64,000 bases of DNA from Stereum hirsutum FP-91666 SS1 (taxonomy: Eukaryota; Basidiomycota; Agaricomycetes; Russulales; Stereaceae), in the NCBI RefSeq assembly GCF_000264905.1, contig NW_006763148.1:1-64000 (forward strand), written 5' to 3'. The translations under genes were made by a program, and so were the position numbers. Below, piece after piece: positions 25,752 to 38,338 of this stretch (positions are counted from its first letter, which is position 1; the number at the start of each line of letters is the position of its first letter). Under the pieces are notes generated by a model. It was not told the DNA's origin. It saw only the letters and a list, made by a program, of their open reading frames with translations, and ran no database searches.

Positions 25752-26326
25752 ATATAGACGTAAATGCATGAGACCAATGCCTGATAAATCAAGTGGACGT
25801 TAGAAACAACGAACGTACTGAGGAAATAGAGATATAGAAATGCAAGCAGACCATGACCAGAAGTTACCGAGGCGCCCAGCAGAGTGTCCAGCGGGTGAAC
25901 AGCGCAACATGTTCGCTCACAGGAAATCGGAGTCTAAGTGAAAACGCGTCGGTGATTCTCGATTGAACCACACAAGCGCGGAGCAGACTGACCATGTCGC
26001 AGAGTAGGAATGGTACGCGTTGGCCGCCAACACCTACAAAACAATCGTGAACACCTACACGCGCAACACAAAAGGAGGACGGTGGCGCTCCCGCAACCAG
26101 GCAGCCCAGTTTTGGCAGCATGCAGAGGACGTACCCCAACACTCTGCTTACGGTTTGTCGCAAATCGTGAGTGAAGATAAAAAGACCACGAGGCGAGCAT
26201 GAGACGACTGTACTTAATCTTGAGTCCTGCAGCACAACCGGCGGGCGGAGAGTGAAACATGATTATGGAAGATAACGGGCAACGGATGCGCGGACGTTTG
26301 AGAACGCTGGTCCAGGCCCGAGCACG
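25752..26326. other. Helitron 3' flank
   Basis: No gene is seen. If the Helitron follows the rule, its CTRR 3' end with a small hairpin should lie in the next 1-2 kb. No hairpin here is followed at the right distance by CTRR and T. Confidence 0.3.
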
Positions 26327-26384
26327 TTCGGGCAACGAAAAGATGTGGCCGAGGCTTCTCGGCCACAGGACATCGTTGCCCGAA
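26327..26384. repeat. Two-tier perfect hairpin
   Basis: The outer 12-bp arms are TTCGGGCAACGA and TCGTTGCCCGAA. After a 5x5 internal loop (AAAGA/GGACA) come inner 10-bp arms TGTGGCCGAG and CTCGGCCACA around a GCTT loop. All 22 pairs are perfect. It lies 575 bp after the Helitron stop codon. Confidence 0.85.
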
Positions 26385-26615
26385 GACACATAGTCAATCA
26401 GAGACGGGTCGTACCGTAAATAGCATCGCCAGAATGATGCACGATGCACCCCTCTTTTCAGAGGGAGGCGGACCCTGTGTCATTTCAACGGTGACAGTGA
26501 CAGACCCAAAAAAAAGAAAACATGGAGAATAGCTAAGCCAAGATTAACCAGAACGTCGAGAAGTGATAAGGCAAGGGAGCAGCGTATGTAGACTGCTGAG
26601 CGGAGTACGATATGT

Positions 26616-26660
26616 GTCCCCGCAACTGTGGGGAGATGACGGCCCCACAGTTCCGGGGAC
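26616..26660. repeat. 18-bp hairpin, one mismatch
   Basis: The arms GTCCCCGCAACTGTGGGG and CCCCACAGTTCCGGGGAC flank a 9-nt loop, with one mismatch in 18. It is the second strong hairpin downstream of the Helitron gene and has a different sequence from the first. Confidence 0.85.
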
Positions 26661-28270
26661 TCGCGTGGTTTTGATCCGCGCTTAGGTAATGAACCTCAAG
26701 ACTCGCATGGGCACACCAGATCATAGAAAGGGCCACTCTGTTCATATGGAATGAGTGCAAGGACATACCGAAGACGCAACCAAGCATATCGTATAGCAAT
26801 AAATCCACGCCAAGAAGGGAGGTGCAACAGAGGAACGCTTGACAACAAGAGACGAATACAAGGATCCATGACGTCGTGTGGTGGCATGAACGGCAGAACC
26901 GCAACCCTTCGAGCGTGGACACGACGTCATTGGGGTCGAACACGAAAAGGCGCGGAGTGAAAGAAAAGAACGCACCAATGCTGATCATATGACCATGCTA
27001 TACAGTCAAAAGATCGCGGGCTCAGACCGAGATGTCATGAAAACTTGAGGAAATTTGGGTGGGTCGCAAGAGCCGCAGCCCGTTTCAAACAGCCCCGCAG
27101 CGGGTGTAGCAGCGACAAGGATGGCGGGAGGAGTCAGAGGAGATATATATACAGGGCACGGGGGGGGCCGGACGGCTCCGTGCACGCGAACGGTGGGATA
27201 TCAACAATCAACCAAAGGACGTGTTGTGCGACGCGATGATCACGTGCGCGGCGAAACAGCGAGAAAGGATGACAATCTCCAAAAAGCCACCAAGAGCCAA
27301 AGTGAGTAGCGCGACACGAAATGGCACAGAACAATTTTGGTTGCGGAGTCGCGATATGGAGTCGAGTAGGTACATTGTGAAAGGGTACTGGAGTTAGGAC
27401 ACCACGCAGTGTGGCGCCACGCCACATCGTTTGTTTGTACATGTTTATTTTTGGCAACGGATTTGCAGGTTACGGGGGTTGGAAGGACCTTGAAGCAAGG
27501 TAATATGCGCGTCAACGCGAAGCGCCTCTGCGAGGAATATGAGTAAATATATCGCCTTCCTAGACCAGAAGGCATAAATTATATGGTTCCGAGGATCACT
27601 TTCATACATTCATCTGATGCGTCCGAAGAAATACTCACCCCAGTTTGACTTCAGTCCTGATATGTGGTGTTCTTCCATGCCTCGTCGATTACCGTTCTCG
27701 AAACGGCTCGACGAGCGTCAGACCCTTGAGGGGGGCAATGGCCTCGACAGTTCAACTGAAAGACGCTTCAATCTTGTCCTACATGATGTACCAAACCAGT
27801 AGAGCTTCTCTGAATATACTCGTATGGTTGATCGAATGGAGATCCCTTCCTCCCACTTCGTGTTCCAACAGGGCCTTTCGATTTTGTCCTTATCGTAGTT
27901 CCGAGTCGAGCGTAACATGGTTATCGCATCGCACATTCTCCGGACCTTCAGAATAAATATAGCAACGATGAAATTGGCAAACCTATCGTCATCGCACACG
28001 ATACAATAAATATAGAAACTCCAAGGTGTACACAACGGCCCACAGCATATGCCTACAGATATAACCGTTACCTCCCGAAAGAACAACTGATTCAAACAGA
28101 CTCGGGCATATTCTGAGGCGATGAAATCAGCACCTGATACTACACTTAAAATAAATACAACTCACCTTCACAGAACAAGACCCTGCGTCCACATCGACGG
28201 AGCTTCCACTCGGACCATCCGTTTGAGTTTCGGACTTGGTATGAATTTGAATGGCGTGCTCCTTTGTAGC
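26661..28270. other. Gene-poor stretch
   Basis: I see no coding exon, splice-linked frame or repeat with clear borders. Open frames are under 155 codons, overlap on both strands and have no motif. Confidence 0.35.
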
Positions 28271-30119
28271 CTAACGATCGCAAATGGATGGTTCGTGAGT
28301 GCTCCAGAAGTAGAGGTCTCGGATACCAACCTTCAGATTCCGATTCCCCCAGGTAAGAGCGCGACTCGTAGGTGGATTAAGAGTATTCAAACGGACGGTT
28401 TGACCACCGGAAGAAGAGAACTCGACTTGGGAAGTCCAGTTGATGTCGCTAGTTCCTCGGACATAGTGTCTTGCATTCAAGTTCGAGAGTAGTACCGAGA
28501 CGTAAAGGGATGTCAGCGGCGTCTCAAATATGGTGTAGAAAAGGTCTGAAGGTCTTGCAGCCATCTGGAATTGAGACTCAATCACGTCTTCTACCACAAC
28601 AGGGAGACGAAATTACTCACAAAACTAACGACAAATATCGAGAAAACTGTAGTGAAGACACCACTCATCACTGCAACCTTAGTGAGTCTGTTAACCATCT
28701 GACGTGTGCTTCCAATCGAAATAAGCTTGATTAACGATGAACGAAATCACAGGAGATGCGGCAACTCACCGCGAAAATACTGGTTGAGTTTCCAGTGTGA
28801 GGAGGTAGAACATAGACAAACTGATTGATGTGTCCACCACAGTCGTTGCTCCGCGCAAAGAGATCCCGACGTCCTGCAAATAACTCGAAGATTGATGAAT
28901 GTATGTGGAGCATAAATACGCTACTCACTATCATAAAAGGTCGCGAAAGGGTAGCCAACGACGAAGCCGTGAACCTAGAGTGTTGTTAGATGACGTCGTG
29001 ATCACCGGAAGACAATATAGGTCATACGCAATGGCCAGGTAGACTATATATATGTCTCATGAATAGTGTATGGATAAAGAAAGCGAGGTGTTGAACGTAC
29101 TAATAACGGCAGCTATATATGTATAATACGTCAAGGACCATCTTTTATTGAACAACATGTACCCACCTATTTGCCATATGATTAGTATGCACTGCGAGAA
29201 ACCGGTGTTTCAGCCACACAACGTATCACTGAGGAAGAATGGAAGCTGAGCTTCTTACCAACAGTGCGAGAAAATATGGCCAGGCTCCGCGATTTCCGGA
29301 GTATACAAAGACTCGACGAAGAAAGAAACATTGTACACAAACGGTGATCACTATCTATTTGTCATGATTTTTTAATATTTAATAGATCAGGAAGGTACAC
29401 ATATCTGAGTTACTTACTGTTATCCATATACGATGCTGTGAAACGCTCAGTCGAAGCGTACATATCGAGAAAACAAGCTACGTACCAGCAGCACTCTAGT
29501 ACCAATCATTCAGTGTCCAAAACGCCAGTGAATCGATTAACACTCACACTGTTATTCTGGATAGCGGAGCGATAGCTCCATACTGTGGTATGAGAATGTC
29601 CCAGACTTTCACCAAGTATGATTATTCACGTTATATCTCCGGGAACCTCACGGCAAGAGCTTACCAGCAGTAAAACAAAGCCCCGTGTTGACAGTATCCA
29701 TAATCCTTCGCGACCGACGTTAGTAGGCTTTGGGCGAGAGTCTCGTAATAACCTACACCAATAAAAGCATCTACGCAATCACCTGCCGTGAATATCGAAA
29801 AATCGGGCGCCATAGAACGTAACACTTACAAAATATCTCATGACTCTGCTGTCTTTCTGAGCACTTTTACTAGATACAATGTTATTCATAAGAGGATAGA
29901 TTGATTTATAAAATAAAACAGTACCTGGAGAAGTAAATAAATCTTTTAAATCAAATGTGAGCTGCCTATCGAAATTGCAGTGAGAAATAAATTGATTGCT
30001 TACGCCTGAGTGCTTGTTACGCCCCATATAGCACATGCAAAAGCAGTTCCGATGAGAAGAGCTCCATACGTAGGACTCAAGTTGACAACGATGGGGTTCT
30101 CTGCTGGTTCTGTCGACAT
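28271..30119 (-). CDS. DUF6534-type integral membrane protein (frame uncertain inside)
   Basis: The start at 30119, MSTEPAENPIVVNLSPTYG then ALLIGTAFACAIWGV, is the usual N-terminus and first membrane helix of this mushroom family of seven-helix proteins. Downstream pieces fit the family order: KDSRVMRYF, MDTVNTGLCFTAG, a helix region with GFSQCILIIWQIGGYM, INFISIGSTRQMVNRLTKVAVMSG in part, then SLYVSVLLSNLNARHYVRG near 28470 and a Ser-rich tail to a stop at 28271. Some middle exons do not join cleanly (near 29700-29830 and 29480-29620), so decay is possible. Function in this family is unknown. It sits at the edge of the metabolite locus, 3.9 kb from the methyltransferase. Confidence 0.55.
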
Positions 30120-31157
30120 GGCGGAGTTGAGGGTCACGATCCTGGCGTTGTGGGGATCTTAAATACCTGGGCGCACTTCGAGTGCCCCGAGACACCGAGG
30201 GTTGGATCAACTGATGGTTTTTGACACCGATATACTGGATGGAGTACATTTTACCAGTGCCTGTACATAAACACGCAGATTTCGAGCGTCTTCATGGCCC
30301 AGACTGTCCAACATGATTGCCTCGTAAGTCATATCGGCATATTTGCCACGCATCATGAACCGTTTTAGATACCCCACAGGCGCTCCGATATCAGTCCTGT
30401 GATGAACAATATTTATTTTCTGCGTGATATGTCAATCGCAACGTCAACCGCTCGAGGATCAATAAGTGCGGAGACACTGCTTGCGTTCCATATTTCATCA
30501 TCAAATGAGTCGCCATGTCGTACATATAATTGGAAGGGATCATACAATCAATGAGCGCACACGAGAATATTAGTGCAAAGTTTTTATATCGTTTTAACGA
30601 CCGGAAGCTAGAGTAGCTTCAGGGGGTCTAAATTTGGGCCAGATCGTGGGGCAGGTATGTGCACCATCGTGCCGTGAACTAAGTTTCGGAAAGTAGGTTA
30701 ACTGTGCTGGTGGACCAACCTGACGTGCCATGATCGGGTACCTCGGAACGCGTTGTATTTGGTAGTGTCACTACATCTGCAGTGCAGAGAAGGCGGCGTC
30801 CTATGGACGAACGTCTGATGGAGTGTATAACGTCATGTTTTGCTGATTCACCGACACTATACTTAGTGTGATGTTGAAATAAGGTTCAACAAGGCCCACG
30901 GCGCTACAAAGCACCCATCATGGTACAGCACGGCGCACGCTCGAGCGGCTGCATGGAAACCCTGAGGCGGCACTATGCCTGAAGATGCAAAAAAAAGATG
31001 CTGATTCTACGTCCTGGTAACGCTTCCGCTGCTCGCCAGTGCTCGCCTTCCCATGCTTATTACTCAGTATCTCCGCACACTCCAGGCTCGGCTGCGATTC
31101 AAAATAGACTTCCATATTCGAATGACCTTGTGCAAATTTAGATACGTTGATTCTCGT
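30120..31157 (-). other. Possible exon remnants of an unknown gene
   Basis: Two minus-strand pieces look coding: DPFQLYVRHGDSFDDEIWN and on near 30550-30430, and TDIGAPVGYLKRFMMRGKY and on near 30400-30270. I could not find a start, a stop or more exons, and I do not recognise the family. The rest of the interval shows nothing. Confidence 0.25.
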
Positions 31158-31159
31158 TA

Positions 31160-32424
31160 CAGGGTTTTGCATAAGAAACCGGAATGTCGCGCGTAGAAAA
31201 ATCGTGTGTGCCTGAACCAAACAAAGCCATAAACGGCAGACTTTCTCGGCATTCCTCGGCAGGATTCGTGTGGCACCAGCGAGGTATGCCCCTGTTCTTG
31301 AGCGTACCGACATTGCATGCCCACTGAAAGGTGCTCAACAGGTTTGAATTTGTGATCACATTCTCTGCTACTGAAGTACATAGCAGATAAGTCCAAAAGA
31401 CCCGGGATAAAAGAGCCCGACGAGACAATCCCTCAACCCTCAACATAACAGGCGCAGACGTGCGGGCTGCCATTCCACACGACTCGAGACTCGACTTCCT
31501 CCGGTACCATAGGATACGCCTCAGTGACCCCACTCAGCCATTCCATACGTGCATCTCGTCTCGAGACTCGTGAAAGGATGAACAAAATACCAACTAAATA
31601 CTACGTGGCTGTACTAAGAAAGAGGGGAGGGAGACACATATGTCTCGGAGACATACACAGTGGGACGGGAGGGCATCGCGAGCATGATGACCGGGAGCAT
31701 CAGCTTGTCATGTTGACTGTACTGAAGCAGAAATCTGACACACGCAATTGAAAGCGCACCGAATACGCACCGGTTAACCAGTCCTGATGCTTTGTGCGCG
31801 GAGTTTTAGTACGTCGCAGAGCAGTTCTGGAGCACGGACAAGGTGGTTCCTCAATTACGAGGGGAAAAGGGGGAACGATGGACAGAAAAGATTAGAATAA
31901 GTCCAATGGCTTTGTATGCGATGAAAGAGAAGAAAGGACGTACCCTTCCGACATACGCAAATGATCAAACTTCCTTCCTACAAAAACATTCCTTCAGTCA
32001 TGCCGGTACTTGCGTTCAGAATCTCGTTGTCTTTGTCGCATAGATAGCGTGTCCGGGAGCACGAGCTGAGACCCGATTGTCCTTGCGGCTACTAGAGCGA
32101 AAAGTCGACGTTGATGTTGGTGCAATGTTGTTGGGAACCGCTGGAACACCGAACGTGTTGATCATCGCGAAAACAATGTCACGAGGATACATGATGAAGG
32201 CGAGAACTCTTATAGGGCGGAGTTCCGTAAGATCTAAGTTCAAGCACTGGAGAGCATATCGAGAGGTCTCTGAACAACGATATGGGCCGGAGAGATGAGA
32301 GGTGTTTCTGAGGTGCGCCACTGCCGAAACGTCGCCGAGAGTGCTTACCATTTACGGCTTTGTTTGGCTCAGGCGCCCAGAATTTTTCTACGCGCGACAT
32401 TCCGGTTTCATATGCAAAACCCTG
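31160..32424. mobile_element. Non-autonomous TIR transposon, about 1.27 kb, TA target site
   Basis: The left end (from 31160) and the reverse complement of the right end (to 32424) both start CAGGGTTTTGCATA and continue GAAACCGGAATGTCGCGCG. They stay about 90% alike for roughly 77 bp. TA dinucleotides flank both ends (31158-31159, 32425-32426), as expected for Tc1/mariner-type insertion. The interior has no transposase frame, so it is a non-autonomous derivative or MITE-like element. Confidence 0.75.
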
Positions 32425-32426
32425 TA

Positions 32427-33582
32427 GCGTTCGGTGGCGTGCACATTTCATAGCATCTGTTCTTTCCACCGACATTGGCAATCGTAATTGTGACACGCCC
32501 GGGGAGCAGGTCGATGGGTCTTATTCGATTGACGCCCAACTGACAGCTCGCATCAGGTTCTGAGCGAGAACGGAAGGGCAACTGCTTGCGAGTGCCACAC
32601 TTCGTCGAGGAGCTCGGGAACTCGTGTGGCAGCCAGGACTCGGATAGAGACACACAACGATCGCAGCAGGAAATTTGCTATGGGTTCGTTGACTCCGAAA
32701 CAACATCACAGATAAATGTAGATAGCTGGCCCGCAGCCAGTGCGACTTGAGGATAAATTACTCGAGATTGAGGTGGTGGTATGCATGAATAATATGCCGT
32801 ACAGCTCGGCCGCCATACCAATGCATTCGACGAAATTATTGGGTACAGCAGCCAAGTCGGCGTATATAATCATGACAATTATATTGGTACGATAAGGCTG
32901 AGCATGTAGCCTCCCAAGAATAATCGGGTATTGGTGTACGGTTATTAGGAGGCATACAGGTTTATCACTGCGCAAAGCTCTCGTCATATGCATATGTATG
33001 TGTGGCCCGAGCACTGGCAAATCTGCTGTCTTACCTTTGTGGAAGCAGGCAACAGGCTGTCTAGAGTGTGATCATAGCATTTGTCGGTGAGAACTTTGTC
33101 CCCAGTCTGAATATGTACCCAGTCATCTTGCAAACCGTCCGGAGAAGGCCCGTATAAAGTCTCCTGTCGGACTCACGAGGTATATAACTGAGCAGGCCCG
33201 TGAGAGCTATTTGGCCACATCGATAAATATATCGAACTGAGTGGCACTGCACTTGCACCGCAGTCTTCAGCAATGAATATGAGCTTTATGCAGAGAATAC
33301 GTTAACTCCTATATTATGCAAGAGTTGCTCGAGAACTTCGAGCAAGGGCCACAAACCCCGCAAATCCCAAAGAGCACGCGCGGGTCCTGGTTCGCAGGTC
33401 CGTGCAGAAAAGGGAACTTCCTATGCATTTTCACGGAAATAGAACAGCGTGAGACGCAATCTGTCAACTGGGCGCCAATCGAATAAGACCCATCGACTCT
33501 GCCCTCGACACGCCCCGAGCTCCATCAAGGAGAAGGTTGACCCCTGTTACCCAGCGGATGATAGTTAAGTTGCCTTTTGCAC
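32427..33582. other. Intergenic, nothing certain
   Basis: A 104-codon minus frame (33020-32706) has hydrophobic stretches but no partner exons. No repeat border or gene is supportable. Confidence 0.3.
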
Positions 33583-33584
33583 TA

Positions 33585-33791
33585 CAGTCAATTACCCCGT
33601 GGTGGGCCAGTACCTCGTAATGGGTCACCTTCCAAATGCGGGCGCTCGAAGCCTCATATGGTGGAGTTGTGCTCCCATTCGAAGCTTTGGAGTATGATAT
33701 CATAGCATTCTTGGCCTTTCGATGCCAGCCCTCGCCGTAAACAGTAGGTGACCCATTACGGGGTACTGGCCCACCACGGGGTAATTGACTG
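33585..33791. mobile_element. MITE, 207 bp, 46-bp TIRs, TA target site
   Basis: Both ends read CAGTCAATTACCCCGTGGTG inward, and the TIRs match for 46 bp with one difference. TA lies on both sides (33583-33584, 33792-33793). CAGT ends with TA duplication fit the pogo/Fot1 branch of Tc1/mariner elements. It lies about 190 bp downstream of the methyltransferase stop. Confidence 0.88.
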
Positions 33792-33982
33792 TAGGTCGTC
33801 TCACTAATATTTCTATTTTGGTTCCTGAAGCTCGTCAAATTCCGCTTTTTTTTTTCCTTTCTATTGAGGCAAGGTGCTCTGCGGGTTTCATGGCACCACC
33901 GTACTTGTACCATGAGAGCATCTCACGAGTATCAGAGACCCAACCGAACTCGGAGAGCAGATGATCAATTGCTCTATTCGCC

Positions 33983-35168
33983 TCAGTTCCTTCTTATTAT
34001 CCACTGTGTCATCACATGACAAGCCCCATCCGATTCCAACCCCTGAAATATCCAAGCGAGAAGCTCATTCAGACCTTCCTGAGTCGTGATGGGTGTTCCT
34101 TTTGGTACCTCCAACATGCTTCTTCTAAGCATTGACTGAGCCAATCCACGAAAAACATCCCGAGTGCCCTGAACAGAGTCATCCCAATCATCAGATAAAT
34201 CTGCGCCGTCCAACGCGCGGTATAATTTGCAGAGCTTTCCAACCGGTGAGATAGCCTTAGCTTCTTGTATGATGTTGAGAGACTGCTCCGTTAACAGCGC
34301 CGGCAACCGGGACGATATACTAGGAGTGAAATTCAATGCCACAGTCCGGTTAGACTTTGCCGTTGGACTCACTTAGGAACCAGGTCTCGGTTTATGTTGA
34401 ACCCGGTGAACAACCGATTCGCACTGTGAATCCACGTGAGACCGTCCATAACACCGTCGATGTCAAGGGGGAAAAGCGGTGGTGGTGGTGGTGGGAGGCT
34501 CGTTGAATACAGGGCCACATCCGTTTCGAGCATGAAGAGAAACCCTCCGGGTTCTTTGCACATCAAAGATCGTCAGCAGCGAAGCAGTACGATGTAAATT
34601 GAGATAATTAGCCTACTGAGAAGTCTGCGGTAGTTCTCCAGAGCCCTCCTCCACCCAGCCTCTGTTAAAGAACCGACAAGCATAAACGCTTGAACGAGGT
34701 CAAACTTTCCGTAAAGCTCGTCGGGAAAGGGTTGTGTAACGTCCTGTTGAAACGTCTTGATACCGAGCGCATCCGTCACGTCCCTCGGGGGAAACTTATC
34801 TGTGCTAATATCGCAGGCGTACAACTGAATTGGCTTTGACGTAGACTCAGGACGAGTCGATGATGGCATCGATGGGAGGCGGGTGTAGACTTCTTGAAGA
34901 TGTGCGATATCCAGAGTCCAAGCACATGTTCCGGCCGCAACCTCGAGAACATGGTCGATGCCGTCAACGTCGACAGTTGTCGGAAATGGTCCGGTACGTC
35001 CGAAAAGTTTCTTGAACCTGATATATTGCTGGTTAAGCCTAGATAATCACATATGACAAGAGTTCTTAGTCACATCGGAAATGTGAAGAGGATAATGGAC
35101 GCCCATACGCACCGCACAACCTCGATCCTACTGTCCGGAAGAGCGTAGTTAGTTAAAGAGGTACTCAT
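33983..35168 (-). CDS. SAM-dependent class I methyltransferase
   Basis: Exons starting MSTSLTNYALPDSRIEVVR (ATG 35168) join to RFKKLFGRTG, then motif I HVLEVAAGTCAWTLDIA, the acidic strand LYACDISTDKFPP, QDVTQPFP and FDLVQAFML. An intron splits RRLL/KPGGFLFMLETDVALYS, and the frame resumes exactly across it. A proline run (six Pro from a GGT repeat) follows. The last exon SSRLPALLTEQSLNIIQEAK ends WIIRRN at 33983. It is about 320-330 residues, intact and cytosolic. The layout is that of fungal secondary-metabolism methyltransferases using S-adenosylmethionine. O-methylation is likely but the acceptor is unknown. It is transcribed divergently from the MFS transporter about 1 kb away. Confidence 0.8.
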
Positions 35169-36165
35169 CTAAAAATTCTGTTAGAGAAGAGACTTTACCA
35201 ATCCCGGGAGAGTCGATGAATTATAAACCTCACCATTGTCAGAGATTGGGTTCGGAATGTCTGGGCTAGATTCGCACTAGACCATTACAGCCTCACGACG
35301 GGACGTACCGTATGATGAGGATTTGAAACATCATCCACGGTGGTTCCGACACCCAAATTGCGCAACAACGGCAATAGGAGTCAGGATTCGAGCGTCTTGG
35401 GAAAGGCTGTTCACACTGTTTCGCGTAGTCCGAACAATCTCATCGCAGAACAGGGATCTCCAACTTGTGATGGTTCGGTAACAGAGTGTCTCTCCGAATG
35501 CGGACACCACTCTCCGATCTTCCCATTCTATCTCGTCGCGTATGAACGTGTGAGAATACATGAATACTTATGTTAAGTGTTTGCTCCCAGTGATACATCT
35601 ATCGTTTTAGGGTTGCTGCTTGAGCGCAACATTCAAGAAGGACTGGTACTTATCCCCCAATGACAAGCTACTACTAAGATTAGCCCTCAGGCCTCAGGCG
35701 CCCTGCCGCATTGAGCTGCTCCATCGTGGGACACGAAAGATTCATTCGGGAGCTTGATCAAGTAAGTACCGCTCATAAGTCTTCCATCCCATCGCTTCTT
35801 CCGACATGATGTCTCTGTTCTCCGCGGATCGGGAGTGCGAAAGGACGATGTGCACAGACAATACCATACCGCCCGCCTACTAGAAGGTGGCCGGAGGCGC
35901 TATTCGGGAGTAAACCTACCAGAACATGGTATGCGCGCCTTTCGCCATGCTTCCAGACCGAAGCAGCATGCCCACCCCCGTCAGTCGACTTTCGCTCTTG
36001 TCTTGTCCACGCTCTGTTCCCCCACTCTCGTGTCTCTTCCTCATCGTGGTTCTGTTCCCCCACCCTCGCGTCTCTCATCCGTTCGCCTGTACGTCTCTTT
36101 TACTTTCGTCGTGAAAGGAGTGACCGTAGTTCCTCAGTACTCTTGACTATCTCTATAGTGACGCC
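35169..36165. other. Divergent intergenic region between methyltransferase and MFS genes
   Basis: Both flanking genes are transcribed away from this 1-kb stretch, so it should hold both promoters. I see no exon. Pyrimidine-rich sequence at about 35980-36110 precedes the MFS start. Confidence 0.4.
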
Positions 36166-38338
36166 ATGAACTCTGAGGATACCGCCGCTGACCATGGACC
36201 ACCCAGTATCTCGAAAGCTGAAGAAGGATTGGAATCTACTGGGCCTTCTGGAGAAACGCCCGCTTCTGCGCTCATCTCTGACTTTCCTGAAGGCGGTCGC
36301 GACGGATGGTTGACCGTGTTGGGAGGGTAAATATCGCAGGCTCTGATTTTCGAACTAATTCAGCTCGTAGATAGTTTCTTATCACGCTGGTACCTACAGT
36401 GCTCTTGTTCTCTTTTCTTCATTCGGTGCCGCCCTCTCCTTCGGAGTCTTTCAAGACTATTACACTGTGCGTGACTCACTATATCATTCGCTCTTTCACG
36501 CCCTGATGCTCCGATGGATTTGTGTCCTCAGCGCATTTCTCTAAATGAACACTCCGCGTCGCAAATATCCTGGATCGGATCCACTCAGCTGTTCCTTGAT
36601 TTTGCTGTCGGCCTGCCCGCAGGGAAACTCTTCGACGAAGGTCATTTCAGGCTTCTTATGATTTCAGGAACTGTCTTATACAGCTTCTCGTACGGTGTCT
36701 TCGTCTCATCTTTTGAGGTTCGTGCGTCTCTAACATCTGACCTACATTGCTCGAAATTTAGGTTCTTCATGCTTTCACTTGCCAAACCGCATAACTACTA
36801 CCAAGTCTTTCTGTCGCAGGCCATTGGTATGGGACTCGGAATGGGGCTAGTCATCATCCCTGCTGTCTCGATACCATTGCATTACTTTAGGCGGAGGAGA
36901 TTACTTGCTATGGGATTCATATTTGCGGGTAAGCATTGCATTTGGATATACATGTTTTAATGCATCAGCATAGTGTCCCATCTATCTTCCTTTATTCCTA
37001 GGCTCCTCTCTTGGCGGTGTCATTTTCCCTATCATGCTCAACAAGCTTATCAACGGCCGTGCTGGGTTCGCGTGGGGAATAAGGTTTGTTTGGTCTCAGT
37101 CATACTGTTCCCACTGGCTTCGATGATGAACATATTCATACAGGGCTGCCGCTTTCTTGTCGCTCGGGCTCTTGATCATCGCAAATTTGATTATGAAGCC
37201 TAGGCTACCCCTCAAAAAGGATCGATCGCCTGATACTGTGGTACCGTTGAAGAGCATATTGACCGATGTCGCATACCTAATCAGTGTCTTTGGGTGCGTG
37301 TCGCTACCTTGTATCCGCCATGCTCACTGGCTGAACATTAGCCACGTCTTCAGAGCCTTCCTGATTTTTTGGGGGCTTTTCTTCCCTTGTAAGTCTCGAC
37401 CAAATTTGCACGGTATCCAATTTTAGCTTACATAGAAACACAACAGTCTTCTATCTCCAGCTGTTTTCGGTACTTCACGGAGTAGACGAAAAGCTTGCTT
37501 TTTACTCGGTATGTTTCCGTCTGCCTGAGTGTTCTCTGATGTACTGATAGCTGTCTTCAACGCTTTAGTTGACGGTTCTCAATGCGTCCACAATCTTTGG
37601 TCGCACAATTCCGAATTTCGCATCCGATAAATTTGGACCTTTGAACGGTTTGCCGTCTCCTCTCTCATTCTGATTTTCCACGATACTGATTTAGATTCTG
37701 TTGCATTATCTAATGATGTTTTAGTTGCGATCCCGATGACTACCATCGCCGGCGGGCTCGTATTTGCGATGCTGGGCGCCACAAGTGTCGGCGGAATGTT
37801 CACATTCGCAGTCGTCTATGGATTCTTCGGTGGAGCATGTGCGTCCAATAATGCCTAAGAACTCACATGTTTTCGATTAACTGATGCTTCTTCGGGCTTG
37901 GATTTCTAGTTATATCGCTTCTGGCAGCGATAACTGCGAACTTTTCGAGGTCAATTCACGAAGTTGGGTAAGTTGTTCCCTTTGAACGGTTACCCGTTTT
38001 CCTTTCTCTCCACCCGTAGATTTGGAAACCCATTCATGATTTCCGGGGTGACGAACAGCTCCCGCATCGGTATCGCAATGTTTGTCTGCGGATTTGCAAT
38101 CCTCACCGGAACACCCATCACCGGGGCACTGCTCAAACCGCCTCAGTACAACACCTGGACGAAGCCCGTCATCTTTAGCGCGGTATGTGCAACTCGTTCA
38201 CGCGTATTGACCGTTCTATATTGACTGTTCCTGACACGATGTTGTGCGTGCTTACAGGTGGTCATCTTGGCTGGGGTCGGATGCCTGGTGATATCAAGGC
38301 AGATGACGGTGAAGAGGAAGGGGACGTGGAAAGTGTGA
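36166..38338 (+). CDS. MFS transporter (monocarboxylate transporter-like)
   Basis: About 11 exons give an intact frame from MNSEDTAADHGPPSISK (36166) to RQMTVKRKGTWKV (TGA at 38338). After a hydrophilic N-terminus, DGWLTVLGG leads to helix 1, LFSSFGAALSFGVFQDYY. Next are ASQISWIGSTQLFLDFAVG, GMGLGMGLVIIPAVS, YFRRRRLLAMGFIFAGSSLG, a cytosolic loop, then GRTIPNFASDKFG, GMFTFAVVYGFFGGA and GFAILTGTPITGALL. The GRxxxNxxxDKxG motif and 12-helix pattern match fungal monocarboxylate/riboflavin-type (MCH) permeases of the major facilitator superfamily. In a metabolite locus it may export product or import a precursor. The substrate is not readable. Confidence 0.85.

Noticed and set aside
25752..27600. 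Helitron 3' terminus (CTRR after a hairpin)
   Set aside because: Neither strong hairpin is followed at about 10 nt by CTRR and T, so I did not place the end.
31138..31533. 131-codon minus frame ending in the TIR
   Set aside because: It consists partly of the TIR sequence itself and has no homologous character; explained by the transposon end.
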